From positions 1-64,000 of the forward strand of contig CAYGPJ010000011.1 in the NCBI GenBank assembly GCA_964351865.1: a stretch of 64,000 nt of DNA, read 5' to 3'. Source of the stretch: JBCDJI01 sp964351865 (GTDB lineage: Bacteria; Verrucomicrobiota; Verrucomicrobiia; Methylacidiphilales; JBCBYL01). Position 1 is the first letter of the stretch. Every line of letters begins with the position of its first letter. The notes under the pieces were generated by a model, which was given only the letters and a program-made list of their open reading frames with translations, ran no database searches and was not told where the DNA came from. The position numbers and the translations under genes were made by a program. Shown piece after piece: positions 43,437 to 52,391 of this stretch.

Positions 43437-43835
43437 ATGACTATACAAGAATTTATCACCGCAGGTGCCAAGACATTAAGCGAACCAGAACTGAAGCCCC
43501 TTTGCTCAGCCCGACTGCAACCCATTGCCAAGAAAATGCTGCAATCGGCCGGTAAAGATGCCGACGACTTGCTACTCATTATCCAATTCCTGATACGGGT
43601 CGCCAGTGAATTTGACGATTACCAAGGACATGCTGGCGTATCGACTACCCGCCGAGAAGCTGCTTTCGGATTAAAATACTTTCTGGAAGACAATGATGCC
43701 ATCCCCGATGACATTCCTCATCTGGGATTAAAGGATGACTTGATCATCGCGCGCACGATCCTGAAGACTCATGAAACCCGCTTGGCTCCCTTCGCCGACG
43801 CCTGTGGCTACCGCTGGGACAAGCTGGTCGCGTGA
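43437..43835 (+). CDS. DUF1232/YkvA-like protein
   Basis: 132 residues. The segment DNDAIPDDIPHLGLKDDLIIARTIL resembles the IPDxIPxLGxxDD core of the DUF1232 (YkvA) family, whose function is unknown. The N-terminal part is a helical extension. ATG 43437 is chosen; a TTG precedes it by one codon. Confidence 0.6.
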   Translation: MTIQEFITAGAKTLSEPELKPLCSARLQPIAKKMLQSAGKDADDLLLIIQFLIRVASEFDDYQGHAGVSTTRREAAFGLKYFLEDNDAIPDDIPHLGLKDDLIIARTILKTHETRLAPFADACGYRWDKLVA

Positions 43836-43895
43836 ACCTCATTCCTCCAACTCTCTAATTTTGCTTCAAGCCGTTTTAGACTAGGTTAATCTCTC

Positions 43896-44963
43896 ATGCA
43901 AAAGAGACACCGAATAACACTCGCCACCGCTTTATTCATTGGATTGATTGCGACCGCCAGCTGGGTGTATATGACCATGACGGCCCCCCCGCCAGCGGCA
44001 TTCGCTCCGAAAATGGTATGGATTCCCGGCGGCACTTTCATGATGGGAACCAACGACCCGGCGGCACAACCCAACGAGCGCCCCGCGCGTGAGGTCAAAG
44101 TCGATGGCTTCTGGATGGATGCCACTCCCGTCACGAATCGTCAATTTGCAGCTTTCGTCAAAGCAACCGCTTATGTCACCACGGCCGAGAAACCCATTCC
44201 ATGGGAAGAAATGAAAAAGCAACTCCCAGCAGGAACGCCGCGACCACCAGCCTCGGCCTTAGCACCCGGCTCGTTAAATTTTGTGAAAACCAGCGGCCCG
44301 GTGAATCTACAGCAATTCTCTAACTGGTGGAGATGGACCCCGAACACCAACTGGCGCCAGCCGCAAGGCCCCGGCAGCTCGATCAAAGACCTGATGGATC
44401 ATCCGGTCGTGCATGTTTCCCACGACGATGCCACCGCCTATGCCCAATGGGCGGGCAAACGCCTCCCCACCGAGGCCGAGTGGGAATATGCCGCCCGCGC
44501 CGGTAATCCCCCCACTCGTTTCATCTGGGGTGACACGTTCAAACCGGATGGCAAATTCATGGCAAATACCTGGACCGGCACTTTCCCTTACGAAAATACC
44601 GAGGAGGATGGCTACTTCCGCACCTCTCCGGTCGGCTCATTTCCCGCTAATGATTACGGACTCTATGATATGGCGGGTAATGTCTGGAACTGGTGTCACG
44701 ACCTGTATGCCATCGATGTTCATTTCCAAGCCAGCAAAGCGCCCGATAAGAGTTGTTGCGACAACCCCCAAGGACCCCAAAAAGCATTCGATCCTGCTCA
44801 ACCCTATTCGAACGAGCTCTATGTCATTAAAGGGGGATCTTTCCTGTGTCATGTCGATTACTGTGAAAGCTATCGACCCTCCGCACGGCGCGGAAATACT
44901 CCTGACAGTGCCTCATCCCATACCGGGTTTCGTTGCGTCCGTTCAGCGGAAAATGAATCCTAA
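43896..44963 (+). CDS. Formylglycine-generating enzyme (sulfatase modifying factor)
   Basis: 355-residue SUMF1/FGE-type protein that converts the active-site Cys of type I sulfatases to formylglycine. An N-terminal signal/anchor (residues 8-28) places it in the periplasm. The catalytic pair is conserved: Cys318 in SFLCH and Cys323 in DYCESYR, with the same spacing as Cys336/Cys341 of human FGE, followed by ARRGNTPDS and HTGFRC. Many FGE-fold proteins lack these cysteines, so this one is probably a true sulfatase activator. Sulfatase genes lie 6-16 kb downstream. Confidence 0.9.
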   Translation: MQKRHRITLATALFIGLIATASWVYMTMTAPPPAAFAPKMVWIPGGTFMMGTNDPAAQPNERPAREVKVDGFWMDATPVTNRQFAAFVKATAYVTTAEKPIPWEEMKKQLPAGTPRPPASALAPGSLNFVKTSGPVNLQQFSNWWRWTPNTNWRQPQGPGSSIKDLMDHPVVHVSHDDATAYAQWAGKRLPTEAEWEYAARAGNPPTRFIWGDTFKPDGKFMANTWTGTFPYENTEEDGYFRTSPVGSFPANDYGLYDMAGNVWNWCHDLYAIDVHFQASKAPDKSCCDNPQGPQKAFDPAQPYSNELYVIKGGSFLCHVDYCESYRPSARRGNTPDSASSHTGFRCVRSAENES

Positions 44964-45000
44964 CCGTATCTGCCCCGCGCAGGCGTAACGCATGAAGTGG

Positions 45001-45366
45001 TTATTTCAATTTCAACCCTTTAAATCGGGAGAAATCTTCGCGATTATTCGTAGCTAACTTTGCATCGGCAATCATCGCGGTGGCAGCTATCATCGCGTCT
45101 ACTCTGAGGCTCCTTTTTCGTCCGGCGACATTAAAGAGGTCAGCCGCTAGCACCGCTTGTTTCTCTCCAAATGGAATAATCTCAGAAATAAAACTTCGCA
45201 TAACTTCGATCTGACTCTGATTAACCGGTCCGCAAAGAAATTCATACCAGACCGGCATAGGCGTTACTAATAAATCACCGTTTTGAAACCACTGGATGAG
45301 TTTCTTGGATTCATTCGATCCCTTAGACAAACCAAGAATCAGGTAGTTGGTGTCCAAACAGATCAT
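45001..45366 (-). CDS. PIN-domain toxin, VapC family
   Basis: About 121 residues starting MICLDTNYLILG at 45366 (an ATG at 45378 is also in frame). Active-site acidic residues occur in LDTNYL, the mid region WYEFLCG and RVDAMIAATAMIADAKLATNN. The start overlaps the antitoxin stop. Likely a site-specific RNase toxin. Confidence 0.85.
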   Translation of the reverse strand: MICLDTNYLILGLSKGSNESKKLIQWFQNGDLLVTPMPVWYEFLCGPVNQSQIEVMRSFISEIIPFGEKQAVLAADLFNVAGRKRSLRVDAMIAATAMIADAKLATNNREDFSRFKGLKLK

Positions 45367-45623
45367 TTCCCTCTCCATTGCTTACGGTCTGAACGAATTT
45401 CAGCTACATACGCAAGTGCATCCTCTTGCAACACCCCTTTCCCCTGCGCATGCAATTCCTGTAACAAGTGAACGGGATCTACCTTAGATGCAGTTTCGGC
45501 AGCTTCTGATTGCTCCAGCGACCTTCGAACCACTTCCGCTTGCGAGACCTGCCATTTTTTTGACAGTCGCTTGAGGCGTTTGGCGGTCGCTTCATCCAGT
45601 GCGAACGTTGTTCGATGTGTCAT
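45363..45623 (-). CDS. CopG/RHH antitoxin of VapC
   Basis: 86 residues from ATG 45623 (MTHRTTFALDEATAKRLKRLSKKW). The N-terminal ribbon-helix-helix binds DNA, and the C-terminal region (ALAYVAEIRSDRKQW) would bind the PIN toxin encoded directly after. Upstream in-frame ATGs at 45668 and 45644 would add uncharacteristic residues. Confidence 0.8.
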   Translation of the reverse strand: MTHRTTFALDEATAKRLKRLSKKWQVSQAEVVRRSLEQSEAAETASKVDPVHLLQELHAQGKGVLQEDALAYVAEIRSDRKQWRGK

Positions 45624-45682
45624 GGTTGCCACACCATCACACATACCATCACTTTTATCATTAAGCAAAAGCTAAATACCCC

Positions 45683-48310
45683 TTACCGCCATTCATGCTT
45701 CGGATATCGCCGTGCCAGCTCAGGTTTAATCTTGTGATAGGTGTCGTCCCAGAAACTGGGCAAGTCACTGGTAATCTGGATCGGCCGCATGTTCGGAGCC
45801 AGAATTTCTAGCACTACCGGCACCGTCCGGTTGACCAGGCTGGGGTGTTCTTTCAGTCCATACAGGTTCTGAATCTTGGCCGCTAATGCGGGTGATTTTC
45901 CGACTTCATACCGCAGTTTTAAATTACGACCGTCCGGCGTCTTGTACCGCTCCGGGGCCATCTGGTCGATCAAGCTTTGTTGCGGTCCAGACAACCAGCT
46001 CTTGACCACTGGCATCACCTGCCGGTCTTTAATTTCTTTATAACTGAAGGCACCATAACAAATCTGCTCGATCAGACTCTGCTTGCCCTCCGCATCAATC
46101 GGCGACAACTCCGCTTCCGGATACCACTCAGCCAGACAATTCACGCGCGTGATCCATTGATCTACCGCATCACTCCACTGTTTTAAAACCAACTTGCCAG
46201 CCATCACCTGTTCTGCCAATAACCGTGCCGCTTCGGACGCATCAGGTTCACCCGCCCCAGCACTCTCGACCACCAACTCCCGAAAGACGGTGCCACTGGT
46301 CGCCACCACCCGGCGCGTCGATTCATCATAGCTCATCCGATCCTGCTTCACACACTCCCCCGGAAACATTTCCGGCAGCCAGGCCGGATCAATCGCTGTC
46401 ACCCGCCGCATCAGCACATCCAGATCTCCTGATGATTTCTGCACCTCGGTAATTTCAGCCGCCACTACAAAATCAGCATCCCGCACCACACTGGCACGTT
46501 CAATTTCTCCTCGTCGCCGGTGCACCAGATCACAGCGCAGCGTTCCGCCATCCTTACGTCGTGCCACCTGATCCGCAAAACCCACCAGAATACATTTCCG
46601 AATATCCGTTTCACTCACCGAAGAGTCATCGATCGACAACCCAAACGACTTTGCCTGCCGGATAAACCGATCTGACAACCGTTCCGTTTGCCGTGCCGTG
46701 GCGATGTGAATCCCCAGTTCACGACACGTCGGCGCGTGGAAGTTTTTATTCCGAGCGTATTCAAACGCACGTAACTCCCGAAAGAAATCCGAGAGATTCT
46801 CTTCGCCTAGCACATCGTCCCGCCGTTCTTCGACCCGCTTATCCACTTTCCGGATCATCAACGGCTTCCCCTGACACAAGGCGGCAATGATCGCAACCGG
46901 TTGCACACACTGCCGCTCACCCGCTTCAATCAGCATGCGCGAGAACCGTGGATGGACCGGAAACCTTAACATGTGATGGCCGATTGAGCTCAATCGACCG
47001 TGCTTGGTTCTCCCGCATTCGCGGGACCCCGATGATTTGGAGTCCAAAACTTGTTTTGGTTCACGACTAACGGATCGGGGTTGGTGCATAGTTTCTATCG
47101 CCCCGAGATCGATCAACAACTGATTCGCTCGCTCGAGCGACTTTTCGAGTGGTGGTTCCACCCAGTCGAAGGATCCACAATCCTCAATCCCCAATCCTTT
47201 CAGCGTGAGTAAAACTTCCGCCAGATCCACTCGCTTGATCTCCGGCAGCGTGGCAGCCGGACGCGAGCGATGATCGGCTTCGGTCCACAGGCGCACACAT
47301 TTGCCGGGAGCGGTGCGACCGGCGCGCCCTTTGCGTTGCTCCGCTGAGGCATGGCTGATCTTATCGATCGTCAGCGCATCAAAGCCACGATTCGGATCAA
47401 AGCGTGCCTGCCGCGCGAGTCCCGCATCGATTACCAACCGGATGCCATCAATGGTCAGCGACGTTTCTGCAACATTGGTGGAGACGATCACTTTCTGGCG
47501 CTGGTAAGACTTTAAAGCGTCATCCTGCCGCTCCGGCGTCAGCTCAGCATGCAGTGCGTGCAATTCCCATCCGCGCGATTCCGACATATCGCCGATGGCA
47601 CGCAGGGTGCGATCGATCTCGTATCCTCCCGGCATGAAGATCAGCACATCCCCTTCCAGCCCCGAGCGAACTTGTTGCCTCCACGCCTCTGCGGCCTCGT
47701 CCCAGATGTCCCGACGTGGCGGCTTGGCTAGATACTCCACCTCCACTGGAAACATCCGCCCCTCGGACTTCACCGCAACACAAGGTGCCAGATATTCATT
47801 CAACAAATCGCTCTGCAGCGTCGCTGACATCACACCGATCTTCAAATCCGGACGTGATTCAGATTGCAGCTTCTTAGCCATCGCCAGCGACATATCCCCA
47901 TAGAGATGGCGTTCATGAAATTCATCAAACAGGATTACCGATACTTTTGAGAGTTGAGGATCTTCCAGCATCGCCCGCAGCAGCACCCCTTCCGTGATAT
48001 AACGAATACGAGTTTGAGCGCTGACACAGCGTTCGAACCTGACTTCATAGCCCACTGTTTCCCCGGTTCGCTCCTGGCGTTCCTCCGCCACACGATTCGC
48101 CAGCACCCGCGCCGCCAGCCGCCGCGGCTGCAATACCACGGTCTCTTTCTCTCCCGCCAAACCGGCATCCAGCAACATCTGCGACACCTGCGTCGATTTT
48201 CCGGACCCGGTCGGAGCCTCGATCACGACACGCGGCTGCTTGCCTGCAAAGGCAGCCAGCAGTTGATCCTGAATATCGCAGATCGGTAACACGGATGCTG
48301 ATTGTGCCAA
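45683..48310 (-). CDS. hrpB: ATP-dependent helicase HrpB
   Basis: 875-residue DEAH-box helicase. Motif I APTGSGKSTQ, motif II DEFHERH, SAT in motif III and the late QRKGRAGRTAPG motif VI are visible; the HrpB C-terminal domain (AVLEILAPNMRPIQITSDLPSFW, HEWR-end) identifies the subfamily. The start is non-ATG: TTG 48310 or GTG 48289 both fit, with no strong ribosome site. The gene lies 3 bases after the GH5 stop, at the end of the CAZyme operon, perhaps by read-through only. Confidence 0.93.
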   Translation of the reverse strand: MAQSASVLPICDIQDQLLAAFAGKQPRVVIEAPTGSGKSTQVSQMLLDAGLAGEKETVVLQPRRLAARVLANRVAEERQERTGETVGYEVRFERCVSAQTRIRYITEGVLLRAMLEDPQLSKVSVILFDEFHERHLYGDMSLAMAKKLQSESRPDLKIGVMSATLQSDLLNEYLAPCVAVKSEGRMFPVEVEYLAKPPRRDIWDEAAEAWRQQVRSGLEGDVLIFMPGGYEIDRTLRAIGDMSESRGWELHALHAELTPERQDDALKSYQRQKVIVSTNVAETSLTIDGIRLVIDAGLARQARFDPNRGFDALTIDKISHASAEQRKGRAGRTAPGKCVRLWTEADHRSRPAATLPEIKRVDLAEVLLTLKGLGIEDCGSFDWVEPPLEKSLERANQLLIDLGAIETMHQPRSVSREPKQVLDSKSSGSRECGRTKHGRLSSIGHHMLRFPVHPRFSRMLIEAGERQCVQPVAIIAALCQGKPLMIRKVDKRVEERRDDVLGEENLSDFFRELRAFEYARNKNFHAPTCRELGIHIATARQTERLSDRFIRQAKSFGLSIDDSSVSETDIRKCILVGFADQVARRKDGGTLRCDLVHRRRGEIERASVVRDADFVVAAEITEVQKSSGDLDVLMRRVTAIDPAWLPEMFPGECVKQDRMSYDESTRRVVATSGTVFRELVVESAGAGEPDASEAARLLAEQVMAGKLVLKQWSDAVDQWITRVNCLAEWYPEAELSPIDAEGKQSLIEQICYGAFSYKEIKDRQVMPVVKSWLSGPQQSLIDQMAPERYKTPDGRNLKLRYEVGKSPALAAKIQNLYGLKEHPSLVNRTVPVVLEILAPNMRPIQITSDLPSFWDDTYHKIKPELARRYPKHEWR

Positions 48311-48313
48311 AAA

Positions 48314-49339
48314 TCAGCGACGCTGCAACGCCTGTGCGCTTTCTTTTCCCAGCAGTGCGGCTACCAGACCGAGGCGCCACTCTCCCTTACGAGCATCATA
48401 AATTCCAAAACTCGAACCAAATTCCCAGTAGTTCCAGGAAAACCCCCGCTGCTCGAATTCTTCGCGCACGAAACGGGTCCACCTTATGCGCGAGTCCATA
48501 TCGGCTTTACTGAATGCACCGAACTCACCGACGTTGATAGGGATACCGTGCTCTTTCGACCACGCAGCAGCCTGGTCGAGATTCCGTTTAATCTGCAACT
48601 TCTCTTTATCGGATTGGGGAAATTTTCTGCCGACGGGCGGATCATAGTCGACCCAACTGGCTCCCTGATGGGTAAACGGGTGTGGGTCGTAAAAATGTAC
48701 AGAGGCGATGAGATACGGATCCGGCGGCAGTTCCAGTAGCGGTAATTTATCGATCCGGTTCCAACCCAATGAAGATACCTGAATCATGCGCTTGGGGTTG
48801 CTCTGGCGAATCACTGCAATGATTTCATTCTGACAAGCATTCCAGAATTCAGGGCTGACATTATCCACTGGCTCGTTGAGCGTTTCAAAAAATAGCTCTG
48901 GCGGATAGTCTTGGTAATGCTCTGAGAGCTGTTTCCAGATTGCCAGTAGTCGCGGCTTTTCCGTTTCCGGCGCGTGCATGAATTCTTCAAAATGGTGAAC
49001 ATTAACGACCGCCAACATTCCCCGCGACAACACCTCGTCGATAACCCCATCGACTCGCTTCAAAAAGTCTGGCTCAATCCGGTAGGGAGCTTCCGCTGCT
49101 GTGTAGGCCGACCAGCGCACCGGAATGCGCACCGAATCGAAGCCCGCTTGTTGCATCAGATCAAAATACTCAGCCTTGGGCTCACCCATCCAGGTCTTGC
49201 CACGCTTTGATTCCAGAAAGTTTCCCAGATTGATCCCCCGACCGAGCTTGGCGTTCCAGCTAAAGGCATCCGAGCTCTCAGCACTTACCGTAAAACTGCA
49301 CATGACCCACAGGAGGCATAGTAGCCTCATAAGACACAT
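48314..49339 (-). CDS. GH5-family glycoside hydrolase (cellulase-like), secreted
   Basis: 341 residues with an N-terminal signal peptide (cleavage near VSAES). The TIM-barrel GH5 signatures are present: RIPVRW, VNVHHFEEF, acid/base Glu156 in FETLNEPVD, VHFYDPHPFTHQG and nucleophile Glu272 in VGEFGAF. GH5 enzymes cut beta-1,4-linked glucans, mannans or related substrates. It lies 8 bases after the GH1 gene, same strand. Confidence 0.92.
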   Translation of the reverse strand: MCLMRLLCLLWVMCSFTVSAESSDAFSWNAKLGRGINLGNFLESKRGKTWMGEPKAEYFDLMQQAGFDSVRIPVRWSAYTAAEAPYRIEPDFLKRVDGVIDEVLSRGMLAVVNVHHFEEFMHAPETEKPRLLAIWKQLSEHYQDYPPELFFETLNEPVDNVSPEFWNACQNEIIAVIRQSNPKRMIQVSSLGWNRIDKLPLLELPPDPYLIASVHFYDPHPFTHQGASWVDYDPPVGRKFPQSDKEKLQIKRNLDQAAAWSKEHGIPINVGEFGAFSKADMDSRIRWTRFVREEFEQRGFSWNYWEFGSSFGIYDARKGEWRLGLVAALLGKESAQALQRR

Positions 49340-49347
49340 GGATTCAT

Positions 49348-50763
49348 TTAACCCGAAAACCCACTGGCAGCAGACATGCGGATGACTTTTGAATCACCGG
49401 TGTCGAACCCATCGACCGAAAGGTCGGTTCCCTTGGACTCAATCACTTTCCGATACCAATGTGCCGACTCCTTCAGTGTGCGTTCCTGAGTTTCGTAATC
49501 GACATGAATGATGCCGAAGCGCTCGCTGTAGCCAAAGGCCCATTCGAAGTTGTCCATCAACGACCACAGGAAGTAGCCGTGCAATGGAACTCCATCCTGC
49601 GCCGCGCGCCGAAATTCTGTCAGATAGCGGCGCAGGAAATCGATGCGGTTGTAGTCACGTATTTTCCCATCGGCATCCACCCAGTCCATGCCGGAACAGC
49701 CATTCTCGGTGATGCAGATCGGCAGGCCGTAACGCTGGTAGAAAAACTTAGGAGTCCAGTAAAGTACTTCCGGGGTGACCGGCCATTTGAAGGCGGTCAC
49801 CGCATGACCCTGCGGACGTTTCACTTCATTGCCCTCAGCGTCAATTTTCCAGCCGTTATATAAATTCAAGCCACAGAAGTCCAATGGCTGACTGATAATT
49901 TCCATATCGTTCTTACCGATCTTCGGAACCATATCCCCAAATAATTTCAAACCGTCTTCTGGATAAGCCCCGAGGAAAATCGGATCGGTATACCAGGCAA
50001 AATTCCACATGGTTTTTTCATCCACAGCAAAGGTAGCATCATAAGCTGCTTTCTCATTCTGAATGGTAGCCTCTTGCGGGTAGACACCGGAACCGGTGGG
50101 AGCCGCACCGACCAGTGGCGTTTTGATCGAATGCTCACGGATCATCTGCACGGATCGACCGTGTGACAGGAGCGCGTGATGAGTGGCTTTAAGTAAATCG
50201 GGGAAATCGAGTTTGAGTCCCGGCGCATGCTCGCCGCGTTCCATTCCATGCCCAATGAAACACTGAGGCTCATTGAGGGTGAACCAATGTGTCACCCGAT
50301 CCGAATAGCGCTTCACAACTGCTTCGGTATATTTTGCAAACCACTCGGGAATCTCTTCATTCAACCATCCTCCGCGTTCATACGCCCATAGCGGGAGATC
50401 CCAATGGAATAAGGTGATATAGGGAACAACATCATGTTCCAGCAAAGAATCAATCAGGCGGTCGTAAAAAACTAAGCCTGCTTCATTCACGTCATTTTCG
50501 TTCTGCGGAAAAATTCGCGACCACGATAGGGACATGCGATACGCCTGCAGTCCCACCTCGGACATGAGTTGAGTGTCCTGTCGATAGAGATGATAGTGAT
50601 CACATGCGACCTGACCGGAACTGCCATCAATGATGCGTCCCTTCTCCTGGCAGAAGGTGTCCCAGATGGACGGGCCTTTGCCGTCAGTAGCTGCAGCACC
50701 TTCAATCTGATAGGCAGCCGTCGCCGCGCCCCATACAAAATCTTTTCCAAATCCTTCTTTCAT
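49348..50763 (-). CDS. GH1-family beta-glucosidase
   Basis: 471 residues, cytoplasmic (no signal peptide). Typical GH1 features: FVWGAATAAYQIEG, acid/base Glu165 in FTLNEPQ and nucleophile Glu353 in ITENGCS, with LWSLMDNFEWAFGYSERFG near the end. It would hydrolyse beta-glucosides, galactosides or fucosides released by outer enzymes. It starts 2 bases after the upstream sulfatase stop. Confidence 0.95.
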   Translation of the reverse strand: MKEGFGKDFVWGAATAAYQIEGAAATDGKGPSIWDTFCQEKGRIIDGSSGQVACDHYHLYRQDTQLMSEVGLQAYRMSLSWSRIFPQNENDVNEAGLVFYDRLIDSLLEHDVVPYITLFHWDLPLWAYERGGWLNEEIPEWFAKYTEAVVKRYSDRVTHWFTLNEPQCFIGHGMERGEHAPGLKLDFPDLLKATHHALLSHGRSVQMIREHSIKTPLVGAAPTGSGVYPQEATIQNEKAAYDATFAVDEKTMWNFAWYTDPIFLGAYPEDGLKLFGDMVPKIGKNDMEIISQPLDFCGLNLYNGWKIDAEGNEVKRPQGHAVTAFKWPVTPEVLYWTPKFFYQRYGLPICITENGCSGMDWVDADGKIRDYNRIDFLRRYLTEFRRAAQDGVPLHGYFLWSLMDNFEWAFGYSERFGIIHVDYETQERTLKESAHWYRKVIESKGTDLSVDGFDTGDSKVIRMSAASGFSG

Positions 50764-50765
50764 GA

Positions 50766-52391
50766 TTACAACTCCCCCTCTTGCTTCAGGTCGCCAAATG
50801 TTCCCGGCACCCGATTTAAATGCTTTTGCATTTCCTGTTTCATCTCTTTCAACTGTGAAGCGTATTCTGGGTTACTCGCCAGATTGACCTGCTCATCTGG
50901 ATCTTCCTCCAGATTGTACAACTGATCCTCATCGTAGAATCCGGGGTATTTCCCCATCGACATGTGTTCCGCATCGCCGCCACCGGGGATCGCCAGCACA
51001 TGACTGAAATCTGACATCGGATCTTCGGTGTAAACCGGACGACCGCGTTTCACCTGATCTTTATTAAATTCTTTGAGGGCTTTTTCTCGCTCTGCTCGGG
51101 TCATGTTCTGCACCCACTCCGGATAACGTAGTGCCACGTATTTCCATTTCCCCTTTTTGACCCCACGCACGTAACCCAGTTCAAAGAAAAGCGATTCATG
51201 CAACTGGTCGGTTTCACCGTTCAGCACCGGCAGCATGCTCTTACCATCGAATTTCGACTGAGCCTGATCTGGAGATACTCCCGCCAATTCGAGAATTGTG
51301 GGAGCGAAGTCGATATTGCTCACGGGCACATCAGAGGTTCGCCCGGCGGGAAAGCCGCCTTTTTTCCAGACAAAAGCTTCACTGTGCACCCCGCCTTGAT
51401 AGACGGTTCCTTTCGACCGCTGCCCGTGGTCGTTAAAATAGATGATGACCGTATTATCATACTGTCCGGTCGACTTGAGCTCTCCTACCAGATGCCCGAC
51501 CAGATCATCCAACCACAGAATATTTTCCCGCTGCCAGCCTTTCGCTTTACCTGCCGCTTTGAGACGACTGGTGAGTTGATCCGGGGTGGACAACAAGTTT
51601 AACGGCTCCGCCAGCATTCCATCGGACGTGACCCGTCGATCCGCTTTCCAAGAACGGGCGGCTTCCTGCGGACCGTGTGGGATCGTTGTGGCTACCCAGA
51701 GGAAAAACGGGCGATCATCTTTGGCGGCCTGACCGATGAAGTTTTCGGCACCCTGAGCGATCCAGTCCAGATTGTGGCTGGCCAATGCTTTTAAGCCATT
51801 ATGCGACGGGTTGTTGTAATAGAGGCTCGCACCGTATTCGAAGCCGGCATTTTTGAAGGCTTCCAGCTGTTTTTTTAGATTACGATCCAATAGCGCTTTC
51901 ACCTCGGGGTCATCCACATTTCCGTCCCACGGCGGTAGTTTCCAGCCGGGAACTTCCACGGTATGGTTCTTACCTACAAATCCAGTGTAATATCCGGCCT
52001 GCTGCAGGTCATGCGCCACGGTGCGTGTGTCGTGCTCCACAAAAGTATTCCACTCCACTTTACTCTGCCCGCCATTGCGCTGCATCGTTTTAATAAACGG
52101 CACACTCGTCGAACGGCTGGGATAGGTGCCCGTAATGGAAGCAAAGCGACTCGGCGTGCAGACCGGTGAAGTTACGTATTGCTTCAGTAATACAGTAGCC
52201 TCCTGCGTCAACGCATCCGTCGCCGGAGTGAAATTCTTGCCCTTACCTTCCGGCATCCAGTTCATCATTTCCTTGAACTGATCATCAGTAATAAAAAAAA
52301 TAATATTCGGACGCTGCTCGGCAGCTTGCGGTGCAGGACTCATCCCCATCAGGGCGATCGCACAGAACATGGGTAGCATCAATTTCATCAT
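50766..52391 (-). CDS. Sulfatase, type I (formylglycine)
   Basis: 541 residues with signal peptide (residues 1-24). Metal-binding DDQ (Asp36, Asp37) and the formylglycine site C-T-P-S-R (Cys78) within SPVCTPSRFASITGTYPSR are canonical for S1-family sulfatases. HDHGQRSKGTVY supplies further active-site residues. The first ATG overlaps the preceding stop by one base (TAATG). Its partner maturase is encoded at 43896-44963. Substrate is probably a sulfated sugar of the polysaccharide handled by the locus. Confidence 0.95.
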   Translation of the reverse strand: MMKLMLPMFCAIALMGMSPAPQAAEQRPNIIFFITDDQFKEMMNWMPEGKGKNFTPATDALTQEATVLLKQYVTSPVCTPSRFASITGTYPSRSTSVPFIKTMQRNGGQSKVEWNTFVEHDTRTVAHDLQQAGYYTGFVGKNHTVEVPGWKLPPWDGNVDDPEVKALLDRNLKKQLEAFKNAGFEYGASLYYNNPSHNGLKALASHNLDWIAQGAENFIGQAAKDDRPFFLWVATTIPHGPQEAARSWKADRRVTSDGMLAEPLNLLSTPDQLTSRLKAAGKAKGWQRENILWLDDLVGHLVGELKSTGQYDNTVIIYFNDHGQRSKGTVYQGGVHSEAFVWKKGGFPAGRTSDVPVSNIDFAPTILELAGVSPDQAQSKFDGKSMLPVLNGETDQLHESLFFELGYVRGVKKGKWKYVALRYPEWVQNMTRAEREKALKEFNKDQVKRGRPVYTEDPMSDFSHVLAIPGGGDAEHMSMGKYPGFYDEDQLYNLEEDPDEQVNLASNPEYASQLKEMKQEMQKHLNRVPGTFGDLKQEGEL

